From Bradyrhizobium sp. JYMT SZCCT0428 (lineage in GTDB: Bacteria > Pseudomonadota > Alphaproteobacteria > Rhizobiales > Xanthobacteraceae), in contig NZ_JAFCLS010000035.1 of assembly GCF_018131075.1 (NCBI RefSeq), forward strand, positions 26,420-90,419: a stretch of DNA of 64,000 bases, given 5' to 3'. Of this stretch, positions 25,641-35,425 are shown one piece after another (the stretch's first letter is position 1; each line of letters opens with the position of its first letter). The translations under genes and the position numbers were made by a program. The notes under the pieces were generated by a model that saw only the letters and a program-made list of their open reading frames with translations, did no database searches and was not told where the DNA came from.

Positions 25641-26171
25641 TTACGTCGCCGCCGGCTTTCGCTTCGGCTTGGCGCCCCGCGGCTGTTGCACCGGCTCGGG
25701 CCCGCGTTCGATCGACGACAGACGTCCGGCGGTGAAGGTGTAGATGCCGGCGCGCTGGCCGCGCGAATAGGTGACGATCGCAACGCGATCGCCGCGGGGA
25801 TTATTCGAGAAATTGACGCTGTCGGGCGCGCCGATGCCGCGCACCACGTCGCATTCGGTATGGCCAAGCGCGACGGTACCGGTCGTCGAGGGCGGCGTAC
25901 CGGCCTGCGCATTGGCGTCGGCGGCGCCGGGCGGCGGCGCCATTCCCGGACAGGCGCCGTCGGCGGAGACGAGATCTTCCGCCGTGACCGGCTTGTCCGG
26001 GGTCAGCGGCGGCGTCTCGATCGAAATGTTTTTGACGAAGACCCGGCCGGGACGCGAGAACCAGTCGGCATCCTTCGAAAGCAGGTCGGGCGCGCCGCTG
26101 CAGCCCGCGATCACGGGACCGAGCAGAACCAGCGCCAGCAATGGCTTTCGATTGAACGTTTCGTCTCGCAC
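25641..26171 (-). CDS. Putative lipoprotein, 176 aa
   Basis: I use the GTG at 26171: it yields a basic N-terminus, a hydrophobic stretch LLALVLLGPVIAGC and a lipobox Cys about residue 25, whereas the longer frame places the signal internally. The mature part contains CDVVRGIGAPDSVNFSN and RGDRVAIVTYSRGQRAGIYT, with TFTAGRLSSIERGPEP, resembling SmpA/OmlA-like outer-membrane assembly lipoproteins in layout. The C-terminus is a Lys/Pro/Ala tail. Exact family not certain. Confidence 0.7.
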   Translation of the reverse strand: MRDETFNRKPLLALVLLGPVIAGCSGAPDLLSKDADWFSRPGRVFVKNISIETPPLTPDKPVTAEDLVSADGACPGMAPPPGAADANAQAGTPPSTTGTVALGHTECDVVRGIGAPDSVNFSNNPRGDRVAIVTYSRGQRAGIYTFTAGRLSSIERGPEPVQQPRGAKPKRKPAAT

Positions 26172-26297
26172 GCTAGACCCAGGCTCCCCCGCCCTTGATA
26201 TGTAACTACTTGTCCCAACATCACTTTGCGGCACGACCATGGCTGCCCACAAGCCTGCCGGAAGAAACTTCAAATTATCTTTAATTGTCTTATATCG

Positions 26298-26750
26298 CTA
26301 TTGCCGGCGCTGCCAGCGGCCCCGCTCGTCGGCCTGCCAATAGGTCACCTCGAAGCCGCGGGCCTTGCAATCGGTCCAGACGCCACGCGCCGCGGTCAGC
26401 GCGTCGGAATCGTCGCCGTTGAAAACCAGCACCAGGCGCTCGTAGCTGCCCGAATCCGCAGGGAGCGCGGCATTGTCGATCAGGAACCTGACATTGGCGC
26501 GATTCGGATTGCCCTCCTCGGTCGAAAGGATGATGGGCTGATCCGGCGCGTCCGCGGCGCGCCAGGTGGCATGCGGCAGGAACGAATCGTCGCTGTAGGT
26601 CCACAAATGCGCATCGAGCGCATCGGTGCGTTCCTGCGATGTCGATTGCACGACCACGCGCCAGCCCCGCTCCAGCGACTTTTCCAGGAGCGGCGGCAGG
26701 ACGCTTTCGAGCGACATGTTCTGCAGATGGTAGAACAGGACTTCCGTCAT
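26298..26750 (-). CDS. holC: DNA polymerase III chi subunit
   Basis: 150 residues with MTEVLFYHLQNMSLESVLPP, LLEKSLERGWRVVVQ and LWTYSDDSFLPHATW, all typical of HolC. Chi links the clamp loader to single-strand binding protein. It follows pepA by 33 bp on the same strand, the usual alphaproteobacterial pair. Confidence 0.95.
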   Translation of the reverse strand: MTEVLFYHLQNMSLESVLPPLLEKSLERGWRVVVQSTSQERTDALDAHLWTYSDDSFLPHATWRAADAPDQPIILSTEEGNPNRANVRFLIDNAALPADSGSYERLVLVFNGDDSDALTAARGVWTDCKARGFEVTYWQADERGRWQRRQ

Positions 26751-26783
26751 GCAGGTTTCAGCTCTTCCGCTACTAATGCGCTG

Positions 26784-28283
26784 CTATTTTTTGGCTTCGT
26801 AATATTCCGAGACCAGTCGGTCGAGCAGACGAACGCCGTAGCCGGAACCCCAGCTGTGATTGATCTCGGTTTTCGGCGCGCCCATCGCGGTTCCCGCGAT
26901 GTCGAGATGCGCCCACGGCGTATCGTCGACGAAACGCTGCAGGAACTGGGCGGCGGTGATCGAGCCGCCGTACCGTGCACCGGCATTCTTCATGTCGGCA
27001 AATTGCGAATCCATCAGCTTGTCGTATTCCGGACCGAGCGGCAGGCGCCAGACTTTCTCGCCGGTCTCAAGACCGGCCTTGCTCAGCCGTTCCGACAACT
27101 CGTCATCGTTGGAGAACAGGCCGGCATGTTCGGTGCCGAGCGCGACCATGATCGCGCCGGTCAGCGTGGCCAGATCGACCATGAATTTCGGCTTGAACTT
27201 CTTGTTGACGTGCCAGAGCACGTCGGCCAGCACGAGCCGGCCTTCGGCATCGGTGTTGATGATTTCGATGGTCTGCCCCGACATCGAGGTCACGATATCG
27301 CCGGGACGCTGGGCGTTGCCGTCAGGCATGTTCTCGACGAGGCCGATGGCGCCGACGACGTTGATCCTGGCCTTGCGCGCCGCCAGCGCATGCATCAGGC
27401 CGACGACACAGGCAGCTCCCCCCATGTCGCCTTTCATGTCTTCCATGCTGGCGGCGCCCTTGATGGAAATGCCGCCGGTGTCGAAACAGACGCCCTTGCC
27501 GATGAAGGCAACCGGCTGCTCGCCCTTCTTGCCGCCGTTCCAGCGCATGATCACGGTGCGGCTGGGCTGGGTCGAGCCCTGGCCGACGCCGAGCAGCGCC
27601 CCCATGCCGAGCTTGGTCATCGCCTTGACGTCGAGCACCTCGACATTGACGCCGACCTTCTTGAGCTGACTGGCGCGGCGCGCGAACTCGATCGGGAAAA
27701 GCACGTTCGGCGGCTCGTTGACGAGCTCGCGCGCGATGATCACGCCGTCGACGACGTGGGATTCCGGCGCGAAGGCTTTGCGAGCGGCGGCAACGTCAGC
27801 CACCGCAATCGAAACATCTGATCGCAAGGCGCCGTTGCCGTCCTTTTTCTTGGTCTTGTAGCGGTCGAATTTATAGGCGCGCAGCCGGACACCCGCCGCG
27901 ACGGCCGCAGCCTGATCAGGCTGCATCGCGCCATCGGGCAGTTCGGCGATGATGGTGACGGCGTCGCTGGCGGCATTGAGCTTGCCGGAGGTGACGCCGC
28001 CGAATTTGAGAAAATCCTTCTCCTTCAGGGCCGACGGTTTGCCGAGACCGATGACGATCAGCCGCGGCGCCTTGATTCCCTCCGGCGCCAGAATGTCCAG
28101 CGAGGCGCCGCTTTTGCCCTTGAACTGGTTGGCCGCCGCCGCCCGCTTGACGGTGTCGGCCGCTGACCCCAGCGCCTTGCGGGTCGCCGCGCCGAACTTC
28201 AGCGCATCGTCGCAAAACACCACCAGAATGCCGCGGGACGCCGCGGAAAACGGGACAAAGCCGACCTTGACGGCGTCGGACAT
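26784..28283 (-). CDS. pepA: Leucyl aminopeptidase
   Basis: 499 residues. Start ATG (MSDAVKVGF) has GGAGGAAT upstream; a TTG six bases earlier is in frame but less likely. The M17 catalytic domain is intact: GKGVCFDTGGISIK with the zinc-ligand Lys/Asp, and NTDAEGRLVLADVL. It hydrolyses N-terminal residues of peptides in the cytosol and forms hexamers in relatives. Divergent from the lptF operon. Confidence 0.96.
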   Translation of the reverse strand: MSDAVKVGFVPFSAASRGILVVFCDDALKFGAATRKALGSAADTVKRAAAANQFKGKSGASLDILAPEGIKAPRLIVIGLGKPSALKEKDFLKFGGVTSGKLNAASDAVTIIAELPDGAMQPDQAAAVAAGVRLRAYKFDRYKTKKKDGNGALRSDVSIAVADVAAARKAFAPESHVVDGVIIARELVNEPPNVLFPIEFARRASQLKKVGVNVEVLDVKAMTKLGMGALLGVGQGSTQPSRTVIMRWNGGKKGEQPVAFIGKGVCFDTGGISIKGAASMEDMKGDMGGAACVVGLMHALAARKARINVVGAIGLVENMPDGNAQRPGDIVTSMSGQTIEIINTDAEGRLVLADVLWHVNKKFKPKFMVDLATLTGAIMVALGTEHAGLFSNDDELSERLSKAGLETGEKVWRLPLGPEYDKLMDSQFADMKNAGARYGGSITAAQFLQRFVDDTPWAHLDIAGTAMGAPKTEINHSWGSGYGVRLLDRLVSEYYEAKK

Positions 28284-28645
28284 AGGCAATTCCTCCAGAA
28301 TTCAGGGGCTGATTTCGGGACCGGAAGCGGTCCCAAGGATACGCGGAGCGGTATTCAAAATGGTCTCTTGGTGGCGATCCCGATCGGCCGGGACCTTGGT
28401 TTGCCGCACTATGGCCTGTCAGCCGCGGCGCTGCCAAGCGCCTGCGTGGCCCCAAGGCCACAGGGGCCGAATAATTAACCATATCCTAAGGGTGCCACGG
28501 CCCGGCCATTTTGTTGACGGATCAAAGGGATGGTAGTGAGAGTGGAGACGGCTGAAAGGCTGGCGGCGCGACCTTGGGGATTCCGGTTTCGGGATTGGTC
28601 GCAGGCCGCTCTTTTGGCACGCTAGGTGGGATCGTGCGGTAAACG
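28284..28645. promoter_or_regulatory. 362-bp divergent promoter region pepA/lptF with CtrA-like box
   Basis: No gene is visible. TTAACCATATCCTAA at 28475-28489 matches the alphaproteobacterial CtrA site TTAA-N7-TTAA except for C in place of the second unit's first T, and includes the frequent TTAACCAT extension. A TTGACG lies downstream at about 28514 as a possible -35 for lptF, but no good -10 is apparent. CtrA control is inference. Confidence 0.4.
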
Positions 28646-29812
28646 ATGGGGTCGATCGACAAGTATATCTTCCGCACGACGCTTGCGTCGTTTGCGCTGG
28701 TCCTGGTCAGCCTGACGGGCGTGATCTGGATTACGCAAGCGTTGCGCGGCATCGACCTGATGACGAGCCAGGGTCAGACCATCATCACCTTCCTCGGCAT
28801 CACCAGCCTGGTGATTCCCGCGCTGGTTCTGATCATCGCGCCGATCGCGCTGATGATCGCGGTCTCGCACACGCTGAACAAGCTCGCCACCGACTCCGAG
28901 ATCATCGTGATGAACGCCGCCGGCTTCTCGCCGTTCCGGCTGTTCCGTCCCTTCTTCTACGCCACCTGCGTGGTGGCGCTGATGGTCGCCTTCATCGGTG
29001 CCTACCTGGCTCCCGACGGCATGCGCCGGATCAAGCAATGGGACGCCGAGATCACCGCCGACGTGCTGACCAACATCCTGCAGCCCGGTCGCTTCGCCCA
29101 GCTCGACCAGAACCTGACGATTCGCATCCGCGAACGCCTCCCGGGCGGCGTGCTCGCCGGCATCTTCGTCGACGATCGCCGCGATCCGAAAGAACGCGTC
29201 ACCATCATCGCCGATCATGGCACGGTGCTGAAGAACGAGAATGGCTCGTATCTGGTGCTGGAAGACGGCAACCTCGAGCGATTCGAGGCGGGCAAGCGCG
29301 ACCCCGCGCTGGTGGCGTTCGGGCGCTACGCATTCGACATGTCGAAATTCTCCAACCAGCGCGACGCGATACTGGGGATTCGCGAACGCTACCTCTGGGA
29401 GCTGGTTTCACCCGATGAAGACGACCCGGTGTTCAAGAAACTGGGCGGACAGTTTCGCGCCGAATTGCATGACCGCTTCATGGCGCCGTTGTATCCGTTC
29501 GCGTTCGCGGTCCTGACGTTCGCGTTTCTGGGCACGCCGCGCACCACGCGGCAGAGCCGCAATTTTTCGATCGGCGGTTCGATTGTCGCGGTGTTCGGCC
29601 TGCGCATGGCCGGATTCGCCTGCTCCGTCATGGCGGTGAAAAATCCCGCCGCCGCGCTGGTCCAGTACGCGATGCTGTTCGCATCGATTGGCGTCGGCTT
29701 GTGGATGATTGTCGGCGGCGTGGTGGTGGAGCCGCCGGCCGCCCTGATCGAGGCGATCAACAAATCGAATGCGCGCCTCGCGCGGCTCTTCGGTCGGCCG
29801 GCTACAGCATGA
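28646..29812 (+). CDS. lptF: LPS export permease LptF
   Basis: 388 residues with the YjgP/YjgQ architecture: three N-terminal membrane helices (to ~120), a periplasmic beta-jellyroll (~125-280), and three C-terminal helices. The N-terminus MGSIDKYIFRTTLASF is typical. With LptG and the LptB ATPase it extracts lipopolysaccharide from the inner membrane. Ends in an ATGA overlap with lptG. Confidence 0.95.
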   Translation: MGSIDKYIFRTTLASFALVLVSLTGVIWITQALRGIDLMTSQGQTIITFLGITSLVIPALVLIIAPIALMIAVSHTLNKLATDSEIIVMNAAGFSPFRLFRPFFYATCVVALMVAFIGAYLAPDGMRRIKQWDAEITADVLTNILQPGRFAQLDQNLTIRIRERLPGGVLAGIFVDDRRDPKERVTIIADHGTVLKNENGSYLVLEDGNLERFEAGKRDPALVAFGRYAFDMSKFSNQRDAILGIRERYLWELVSPDEDDPVFKKLGGQFRAELHDRFMAPLYPFAFAVLTFAFLGTPRTTRQSRNFSIGGSIVAVFGLRMAGFACSVMAVKNPAAALVQYAMLFASIGVGLWMIVGGVVVEPPAALIEAINKSNARLARLFGRPATA

Positions 29813-30906
29813 GCATGTTGACCAACACGCTCGGACGATACTTCGCAGGCCGCTTCCTGGTCGCGGCGGTGGGCGTGTTTGCGAGCATTTTCGTGCTGCT
29901 GGTGCTGGTCGACTACATCGAAATGGTGCGCAAGACCTCGGGGCTGGCGTCGGCGTCGGCGATTACGGTCGCGCAGACGTCGCTGTACCGCGTGCCGCAA
30001 CTGCTCGAAAAACTGATGCCGTTCTGCGTTCTGATCGGCGCGATGACCTGCTACCTCGCGCTGTCGCGCCGGCTCGAACTCGTGGTGGCGCGCGCCGCCG
30101 GCGTCTCCGCCTGGCAGTTCATCTCGCCGGCGCTGGCCAGCGCGATCATCCTCGGCACCATCGCCACGGTCGCCTACAACCCGATGTCGGCCAACCTGCG
30201 CGAACTTTCCAAGCGGATGGAAGCGGAGCTGTTCGGCTCGGCGCCCGGCGGCGGCATTCAGGACGCTGCCGGATTCTGGCTGAACCAGATCAACAGCGAG
30301 GGTCAGACCATCATCAACGCCGCCCGCAGCGAGCGGCAGGGCGTGCGGCTGACCGGTCTCACGGTGTTCCGGTTTGATACAAACCTGCAGTTCAAGGAAC
30401 GAATCGAGGCCCGCGAGGCGTCGCTGGAAGAAGGCCGCTGGGTGTTCAAATCGGTGCGCCGATACTCCCTCGACAAGCCGCCGATCGACCAGGAAAACCT
30501 GTACATCACGACCACCCTGACGCCGGCCCAGATTCGCAACAGTTTCTCGACCCCGGAAACTGTGTCTTTTTGGCAACTCCCCGGCTATATCCGATCTTCG
30601 GAGAGCTCGGGATTTGCGACCGCCGGCTACCGTTTGCAGTATCACAAGCTCATTGCACAGCCGTTTTTGCTGGCTGCGATGGTGATGTTGGCGGCGTCGG
30701 TCAGCCTTCGCTTCTTCCGGATGGGCGGCGTGCAAAAGATGGTTTTGAGTGGCGTGGGTGCGGGCTTTCTGCTCTACGTTCTGTCGAAAGTAACTGAGGA
30801 TTTGAGCAAGGCTGAGTTGATGCATCCCATCGCTGCGGCGTGGTTGCCCGTATGCGTGGGCGGCCTCACCGGTTTTTTGGCCTTGCTGTACCAGGAGGAC
30901 GGGTAG
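29809..30906 (+). CDS. lptG: LPS export permease LptG
   Basis: 365 residues from MSMLTNTLGRYFAGRFLVAA, same 3+3 helix plan as LptF with a central periplasmic domain. The ATG overlaps the lptF stop; the TAG stop overlaps the GTG of lptD by one base. The three genes are therefore translationally coupled, joining inner-membrane extraction to outer-membrane insertion of LPS. Confidence 0.95.
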   Translation: MSMLTNTLGRYFAGRFLVAAVGVFASIFVLLVLVDYIEMVRKTSGLASASAITVAQTSLYRVPQLLEKLMPFCVLIGAMTCYLALSRRLELVVARAAGVSAWQFISPALASAIILGTIATVAYNPMSANLRELSKRMEAELFGSAPGGGIQDAAGFWLNQINSEGQTIINAARSERQGVRLTGLTVFRFDTNLQFKERIEAREASLEEGRWVFKSVRRYSLDKPPIDQENLYITTTLTPAQIRNSFSTPETVSFWQLPGYIRSSESSGFATAGYRLQYHKLIAQPFLLAAMVMLAASVSLRFFRMGGVQKMVLSGVGAGFLLYVLSKVTEDLSKAELMHPIAAAWLPVCVGGLTGFLALLYQEDG

Positions 30907-33404
30907 TGGCCGTTGTCGCCGCCCGCCAGTTGAGGTCGCCTGTGTTCAGGCGGCGCAGCCCGCTGCGCCGCTATCGGAGCCGCTTGGCCGCCGTTAGCGT
31001 TCCGATGATCGCCCTGCTCGCCGGCTTTGCCCTCGCAGGCGTGATCGGGCTTGCCTGGACGGCACCCGCTTCGGCGCAAGGCTTCACCTACAATCCCCGG
31101 CCGCCCAAAGCGCCGCCCCGGCCCGCCAACAACAACGGGCAAATGCTCGTGCAGGCCGTCGAGGTCGACTACGACTACAACAACCAGCGTGTGTCCGCGG
31201 TCGGCAATGTGCAGATGTTCTACAACGGCACCAGCGTCGAGGCCGACAAGGTTATCTACGACCAGAAGACCAAGCGCCTGCACGCCGAGGGCAACATCCG
31301 CCTGACGGACGCCGAAGGCAAAGTCACCTACGCCAACATCATGGATCTGAGCGACGACTACCGTGACGGTTTCGTCGATTCGCTACGCGTCGACACCGAG
31401 GATGCGACGCGGATGGCGGCAACCCGTGCCGACCGGAGCAGCGGCAATTACACCGTGTTCGAAAACGGCGTGTATACCGCCTGCGCGCCCTGCAAGGACG
31501 ATCCGAAGAAGCCGCCTTTGTGGCAGGTCAAGGGTGCGCGCATCATCCACGACCAGACCGAGAAGATGCTGTATTTCGAGAACGCCCAGCTCGAATTCTT
31601 CGGTGTGCCGATGGCATATCTGCCGTATTTTTCGACGCCCGATCCCACCGTAAAGCGCAAGACCGGCTTCCTGATGCCGTTCCTCAGCTCTTACACGCCC
31701 TACGGCTACGGCGTGGAAACGCCATTCTATTGGGCAATTGCGCCGGACTACGACGCGACCTTCAATCCGCGTATCACGACCCGGCAAGGCGTGCTGTTTC
31801 AGGGCGAATTCCGCCAGCGCCTGATCAACGGCTCGTACGCGATCCGCGCCTATGGCATCAACCAGCTCGACCGCAGCGCTTTTGCCGGCCAGCCCGGCGA
31901 CCGCGACTTGCGCGGCGGCGTCGAAACCAAGGGCCAGTTCGCGCTCAACGACAAATGGACCTGGGGTTGGGACGGCGTGCTGCTGTCCGACTACTTCTTC
32001 ATGTCCGACTACCGGTTGGCCCAGTACAGGGATACGCTGGGATCGTTCCTGAGCCTGCCGACCGAAGCGATCTCGCAGCTCTATCTGACCGGCGTCGGCA
32101 ATCGCAGCTTCTTCGACGCGCGCACGATCTACTATCTCAGCTTCTCCGGCAGCCAGGAGAAGGTTCCGGTCATCCATCCGGTGATCGACTATTCCAACGT
32201 GCTCAACAGTCCGATCTTCGGCGGTGAGGTCAGCTACAAGACCAACTTCACCAGCCTGTCGCGCTCGACCGCGGCGTTCGACCCGATCACGACGCTTGCA
32301 AACACCAACGCGCTCTGCACCACCGCGTCCGCCGATCCGCTCGCGCGGGTACCCTCGCAGTGTCTGCTGCGCGGCATCCCCGGCACCTACACGAGGTTCA
32401 CCGCGGAAGCGCAGTGGCGGCGGTCGTACACCGACCCCTACGGCCAGATCTGGACGCCGTTCGCGATCGCCCGCGTCGACGCCGTCGATGCCTCGATTTC
32501 GAATCAGCCGGGCGTCTCGAATTTCCTGCCCGTCGGCGACACCACCGCGCTGCGCGTGATGCCGACCGTCGGCCTCGAATATCGCTATCCCTTCATCAAC
32601 GTTCAGCCCTGGGGCACCACCACGATCGAACCGATCGCGCAGGTCATCATCCGCCCCAACGAGACCTATGCCGGCAGGCTGCCCAACGAAGACGCGCAGA
32701 GCATGGTGTTCGACGCCAGCAATCTGTTCGCGATCGACAAGTTCTCGGGCTACGACCGCATCGAAGGCGGCGGCCGCGCCAATGTCGGCGTGCAGGCGAC
32801 CACGCAATTCGACCGCGGCGGCAGCGTCAATGTGCTGTTCGGGCAATCCTATCAGCTGTTCGGCATGAACTCGTTCGCGGTCGCCGACCTGACCAATACC
32901 GGTGTCGATTCCGGCCTGCAGAACACGCGCTCCGACTACGTCGCCCGCGTCAATTATTCGCCCAACCGGACCTATACGTTCAGCGTGCGCTCGCGCATGG
33001 ACGAAGCAACGCTCAACCTCAATCGTTTCGAGGCCGAGGGCCGCGCGTCATTCGACCGCTGGTCGGTCAGCCTGCTGTACGGCAATTATGCGGCGCAGCC
33101 CGCCCTTGGATACCTGACCCGGCGCGAGGGCCTGCTCGGCAGCGCATCGGTCAAGCTGGCGACGAACTGGGTGGTGTCGGGTTCCGCGCGGTGGGATCTT
33201 GAAGCCAACAAGCTCAATCAGTACATCATCGGCGCAGGCTATGTGGACGACTGCTTCGTGCTTGCTGCCAATTATGTGACGTCCTACACCTATTCCGCCG
33301 GCACCACGCCGCCGGTCCTCAGTCACGGGTTCATGCTTCAGATCGGCCTGCGGACCATTGCGAATTCGTCCACGTCGGCCACCGCCGCCGGCGGCCTTCA
33401 GTAG
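30906..33404 (+). CDS. lptD: LPS-assembly protein LptD
   Basis: About 832 residues from a GTG with GGAGG six bases upstream. A basic N-terminus and hydrophobic segment lead to a signal cleavage near ASAQGFTYN. An N-terminal OstA-like jellyroll (~75-210: VDYDYNNQRVSAVGNVQMFY, VIYDQKTKRLHAEGNIRL) precedes the large C-terminal beta barrel. Several Cys occur (e.g. YTACAPCKDD and LCTTASADP), as expected for disulfide-locked LptD. It places LPS in the outer leaflet. Confidence 0.95.
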   Translation: MAVVAARQLRSPVFRRRSPLRRYRSRLAAVSVPMIALLAGFALAGVIGLAWTAPASAQGFTYNPRPPKAPPRPANNNGQMLVQAVEVDYDYNNQRVSAVGNVQMFYNGTSVEADKVIYDQKTKRLHAEGNIRLTDAEGKVTYANIMDLSDDYRDGFVDSLRVDTEDATRMAATRADRSSGNYTVFENGVYTACAPCKDDPKKPPLWQVKGARIIHDQTEKMLYFENAQLEFFGVPMAYLPYFSTPDPTVKRKTGFLMPFLSSYTPYGYGVETPFYWAIAPDYDATFNPRITTRQGVLFQGEFRQRLINGSYAIRAYGINQLDRSAFAGQPGDRDLRGGVETKGQFALNDKWTWGWDGVLLSDYFFMSDYRLAQYRDTLGSFLSLPTEAISQLYLTGVGNRSFFDARTIYYLSFSGSQEKVPVIHPVIDYSNVLNSPIFGGEVSYKTNFTSLSRSTAAFDPITTLANTNALCTTASADPLARVPSQCLLRGIPGTYTRFTAEAQWRRSYTDPYGQIWTPFAIARVDAVDASISNQPGVSNFLPVGDTTALRVMPTVGLEYRYPFINVQPWGTTTIEPIAQVIIRPNETYAGRLPNEDAQSMVFDASNLFAIDKFSGYDRIEGGGRANVGVQATTQFDRGGSVNVLFGQSYQLFGMNSFAVADLTNTGVDSGLQNTRSDYVARVNYSPNRTYTFSVRSRMDEATLNLNRFEAEGRASFDRWSVSLLYGNYAAQPALGYLTRREGLLGSASVKLATNWVVSGSARWDLEANKLNQYIIGAGYVDDCFVLAANYVTSYTYSAGTTPPVLSHGFMLQIGLRTIANSSTSATAAGGLQ

Positions 33405-33469
33405 CGTGGGCGAAGCCTTGCTAAACAGTTCCCGGCGTATTGCGGATCGAATTGGTTGATGCGCCTGAC

Positions 33470-34417
33470 ATGAGCATGACGACCATCAAGCCTCGACATC
33501 ATCACCTCCGGTCCCGGATCGCAGGCTGCTCGGTTGCGCTGGCCATGCTGACCAGCAGCGGCACTCACCTGCACGCGCAATCGATCGCCTGTATGGTCAC
33601 CGGCGAACCCATCACCAATCTCGATATCGAGCAGCGCACCAAGCTGAACTTCCTGACGACCCGCAAGCAGATGCCCCGCCAGGAAGTGATCGACCAGTTG
33701 ATCGACGAAAAAGTGAAGATCCGGGAAGCCAAAAAATTCGGCGTCGACCCCACGGCCAGCGATGTCGATCAGTCCTTCGCCCAGATGGGTTCGCGAATGC
33801 GGCTCTCGACCGAGCAGCTGACAAAATCACTTGAAAGCCAGGGCGTCCGGCCGGAGACCCTGAAGGCCCGCCTCAAGGCCGAGATGGTTTGGACCAGCCT
33901 GGTGCGTGGCCGCTACAAGGAGAGCCTCCAGGTCGGCGAAAAGGAAGTCAACGCCGCCGCCCAGGAAGGCGGCGAGGCGACGAAGGTCGAAGCCTTCGAA
34001 TACAAGATGCAGCCTATCGTGCTGCTCGTGCCGCGGGGCGCCCCGCCGGCCGCGATCGAAGCGCGGAAAAAGGAAGCCGAAGTCCTGCGCGAGCGCGTCC
34101 AGAGCTGCGAGGCGGCCAATTCCTACTTCAAGTCGATGCAGAACGGCACGATCCGCGATTCAGTCACGAAAACATCGGCCGAGCTTGCCCCCCCGTTGCG
34201 CGAGATGCTCGACAAGACTCCGATCGGCCATCTGACCCCGCCCGAGATCACCAAGCAGGGCGTGGAAATGGTCGCCCTGTGCAGCAGGAAGCCCACCACC
34301 GTCGATTCGCCGAAGAAGCGCGAAATCCGCGAAAAGATGTATACCGAGAAATACGAGGCGAAGCAGAAAGCCTATCTGGCCGAGATCCGCAAAGCCGCAA
34401 TGATCGAATGTCGTTGA
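33470..34417 (+). CDS. surA: SurA-type periplasmic chaperone/peptidyl-prolyl isomerase
   Basis: 315 residues from the ATG giving MSMTTIKPRHHH; a TTG 30 bases upstream is an alternative. A signal peptide ends near LHAQSIACMV. The SurA N-terminal chaperone region contains DIEQRTKLNFL and RQEVIDQLIDEKVKIREAKK; a diverged parvulin-like part follows (FEYKMQPIVLLVP ... PIGHLTPPEITKQGVEM). It escorts outer-membrane proteins such as LptD, which is encoded just upstream. Confidence 0.88.
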   Translation: MSMTTIKPRHHHLRSRIAGCSVALAMLTSSGTHLHAQSIACMVTGEPITNLDIEQRTKLNFLTTRKQMPRQEVIDQLIDEKVKIREAKKFGVDPTASDVDQSFAQMGSRMRLSTEQLTKSLESQGVRPETLKARLKAEMVWTSLVRGRYKESLQVGEKEVNAAAQEGGEATKVEAFEYKMQPIVLLVPRGAPPAAIEARKKEAEVLRERVQSCEAANSYFKSMQNGTIRDSVTKTSAELAPPLREMLDKTPIGHLTPPEITKQGVEMVALCSRKPTTVDSPKKREIREKMYTEKYEAKQKAYLAEIRKAAMIECR

Positions 34418-34420
34418 TGC

Positions 34421-35425
34421 ATGGCAAAGCCCCTCGCGCTGACATCCGGCGAGCCTGCGGGCATCGGTCCCGACATCGCCATCGCAGCGTGGCTCCGGCG
34501 TAACGAACTCGGCCTCCCGCCGTTCTATTTGCTCGGCGATCGCACCTGCTTCGCCGAGCGGGCGAAGATTCTCGGATTGAAAATCAAACTCGCGGACACC
34601 AGTCCGGAGGATGCGGCCACAGCTTTTGCCAGCGCATTGCCTGTCGTGGCTACGGGCGAAGCCGCAACCGCGCCGCCAGGCCAGCCGGACACCACCAGCG
34701 CAAGCGCCGCACTCGCTTCGATCCGTCAGGCGGTCGACCATGTCCGGGCCGGACGGGCCAGCGCCGTTGTCACCAACCCGATCGCCAAAAGCGTGCTGTA
34801 CCGCGCCGGCTTCCGGCATCCCGGCCATACCGAATTTCTCGCCGAGCTCGCCGCCAATGGCGGGGCGGCACCGCAGCCGGTGATGATGCTGTGGTCGCCG
34901 GCGCTCGCGGTGGTGCCGGTGACGATCCATCTATCGGTGCGCGACGCGCTCGCGCAGCTTTCGACCGATCTGATCGTGACGACGGCCCGCATCGCGGTGG
35001 CCGACCTGAAGGCCCGCTTTGGTCTCGCCAGCCCGCGCCTGGCCGTATCAGGCCTCAATCCGCATGCCGGCGAAGACGGCTCGCTCGGCATGGAAGACAT
35101 CGAGGTGGTGGCGCCGGCCGTCGACATCCTGCGGCGCGACGGCATCGAGGTCCGGGGGCCGTTGCCCGCCGACACCATGTTTCACGAAGCCGCGCGAAAA
35201 ACCTACGACTGCGCGATCTGCATGTATCACGATCAGGCGCTGATCCCGATCAAGACCATCGCGTTCGAGGATGCCGTCAACGTCACGCTGGGATTGCCGT
35301 TCATCCGCACCTCGCCCGATCACGGCACGGCGTTCGACATCGCCGGCACCGGCCGCGCCAACCCGTCGAGCCTCGTCGCGGCGTTGCGGCTCGCCGCGCG
35401 CATGGCGGCGGCCACACCTGAATGA
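34421..35425 (+). CDS. pdxA: 4-hydroxythreonine-4-phosphate dehydrogenase
   Basis: 334 residues; MAKPLALTSGEPAGIGPDIA is the family start, HPGHTEFLAELA and GLNPHAGEDGSLG carry metal-binding His residues, and MYHDQALIPIK the third. It makes a precursor of pyridoxal phosphate. It lies 3 bp after surA and overlaps rsmA by four bases, the standard lptD-surA-pdxA-rsmA order. Confidence 0.96.
   Translation: MAKPLALTSGEPAGIGPDIAIAAWLRRNELGLPPFYLLGDRTCFAERAKILGLKIKLADTSPEDAATAFASALPVVATGEAATAPPGQPDTTSASAALASIRQAVDHVRAGRASAVVTNPIAKSVLYRAGFRHPGHTEFLAELAANGGAAPQPVMMLWSPALAVVPVTIHLSVRDALAQLSTDLIVTTARIAVADLKARFGLASPRLAVSGLNPHAGEDGSLGMEDIEVVAPAVDILRRDGIEVRGPLPADTMFHEAARKTYDCAICMYHDQALIPIKTIAFEDAVNVTLGLPFIRTSPDHGTAFDIAGTGRANPSSLVAALRLAARMAAATPE

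Noticed and set aside
29389..30825. 478-codon frame opposite lptF/lptG
   Set aside because: Antisense to two clear membrane-protein genes; composition is typical of shadow frames.
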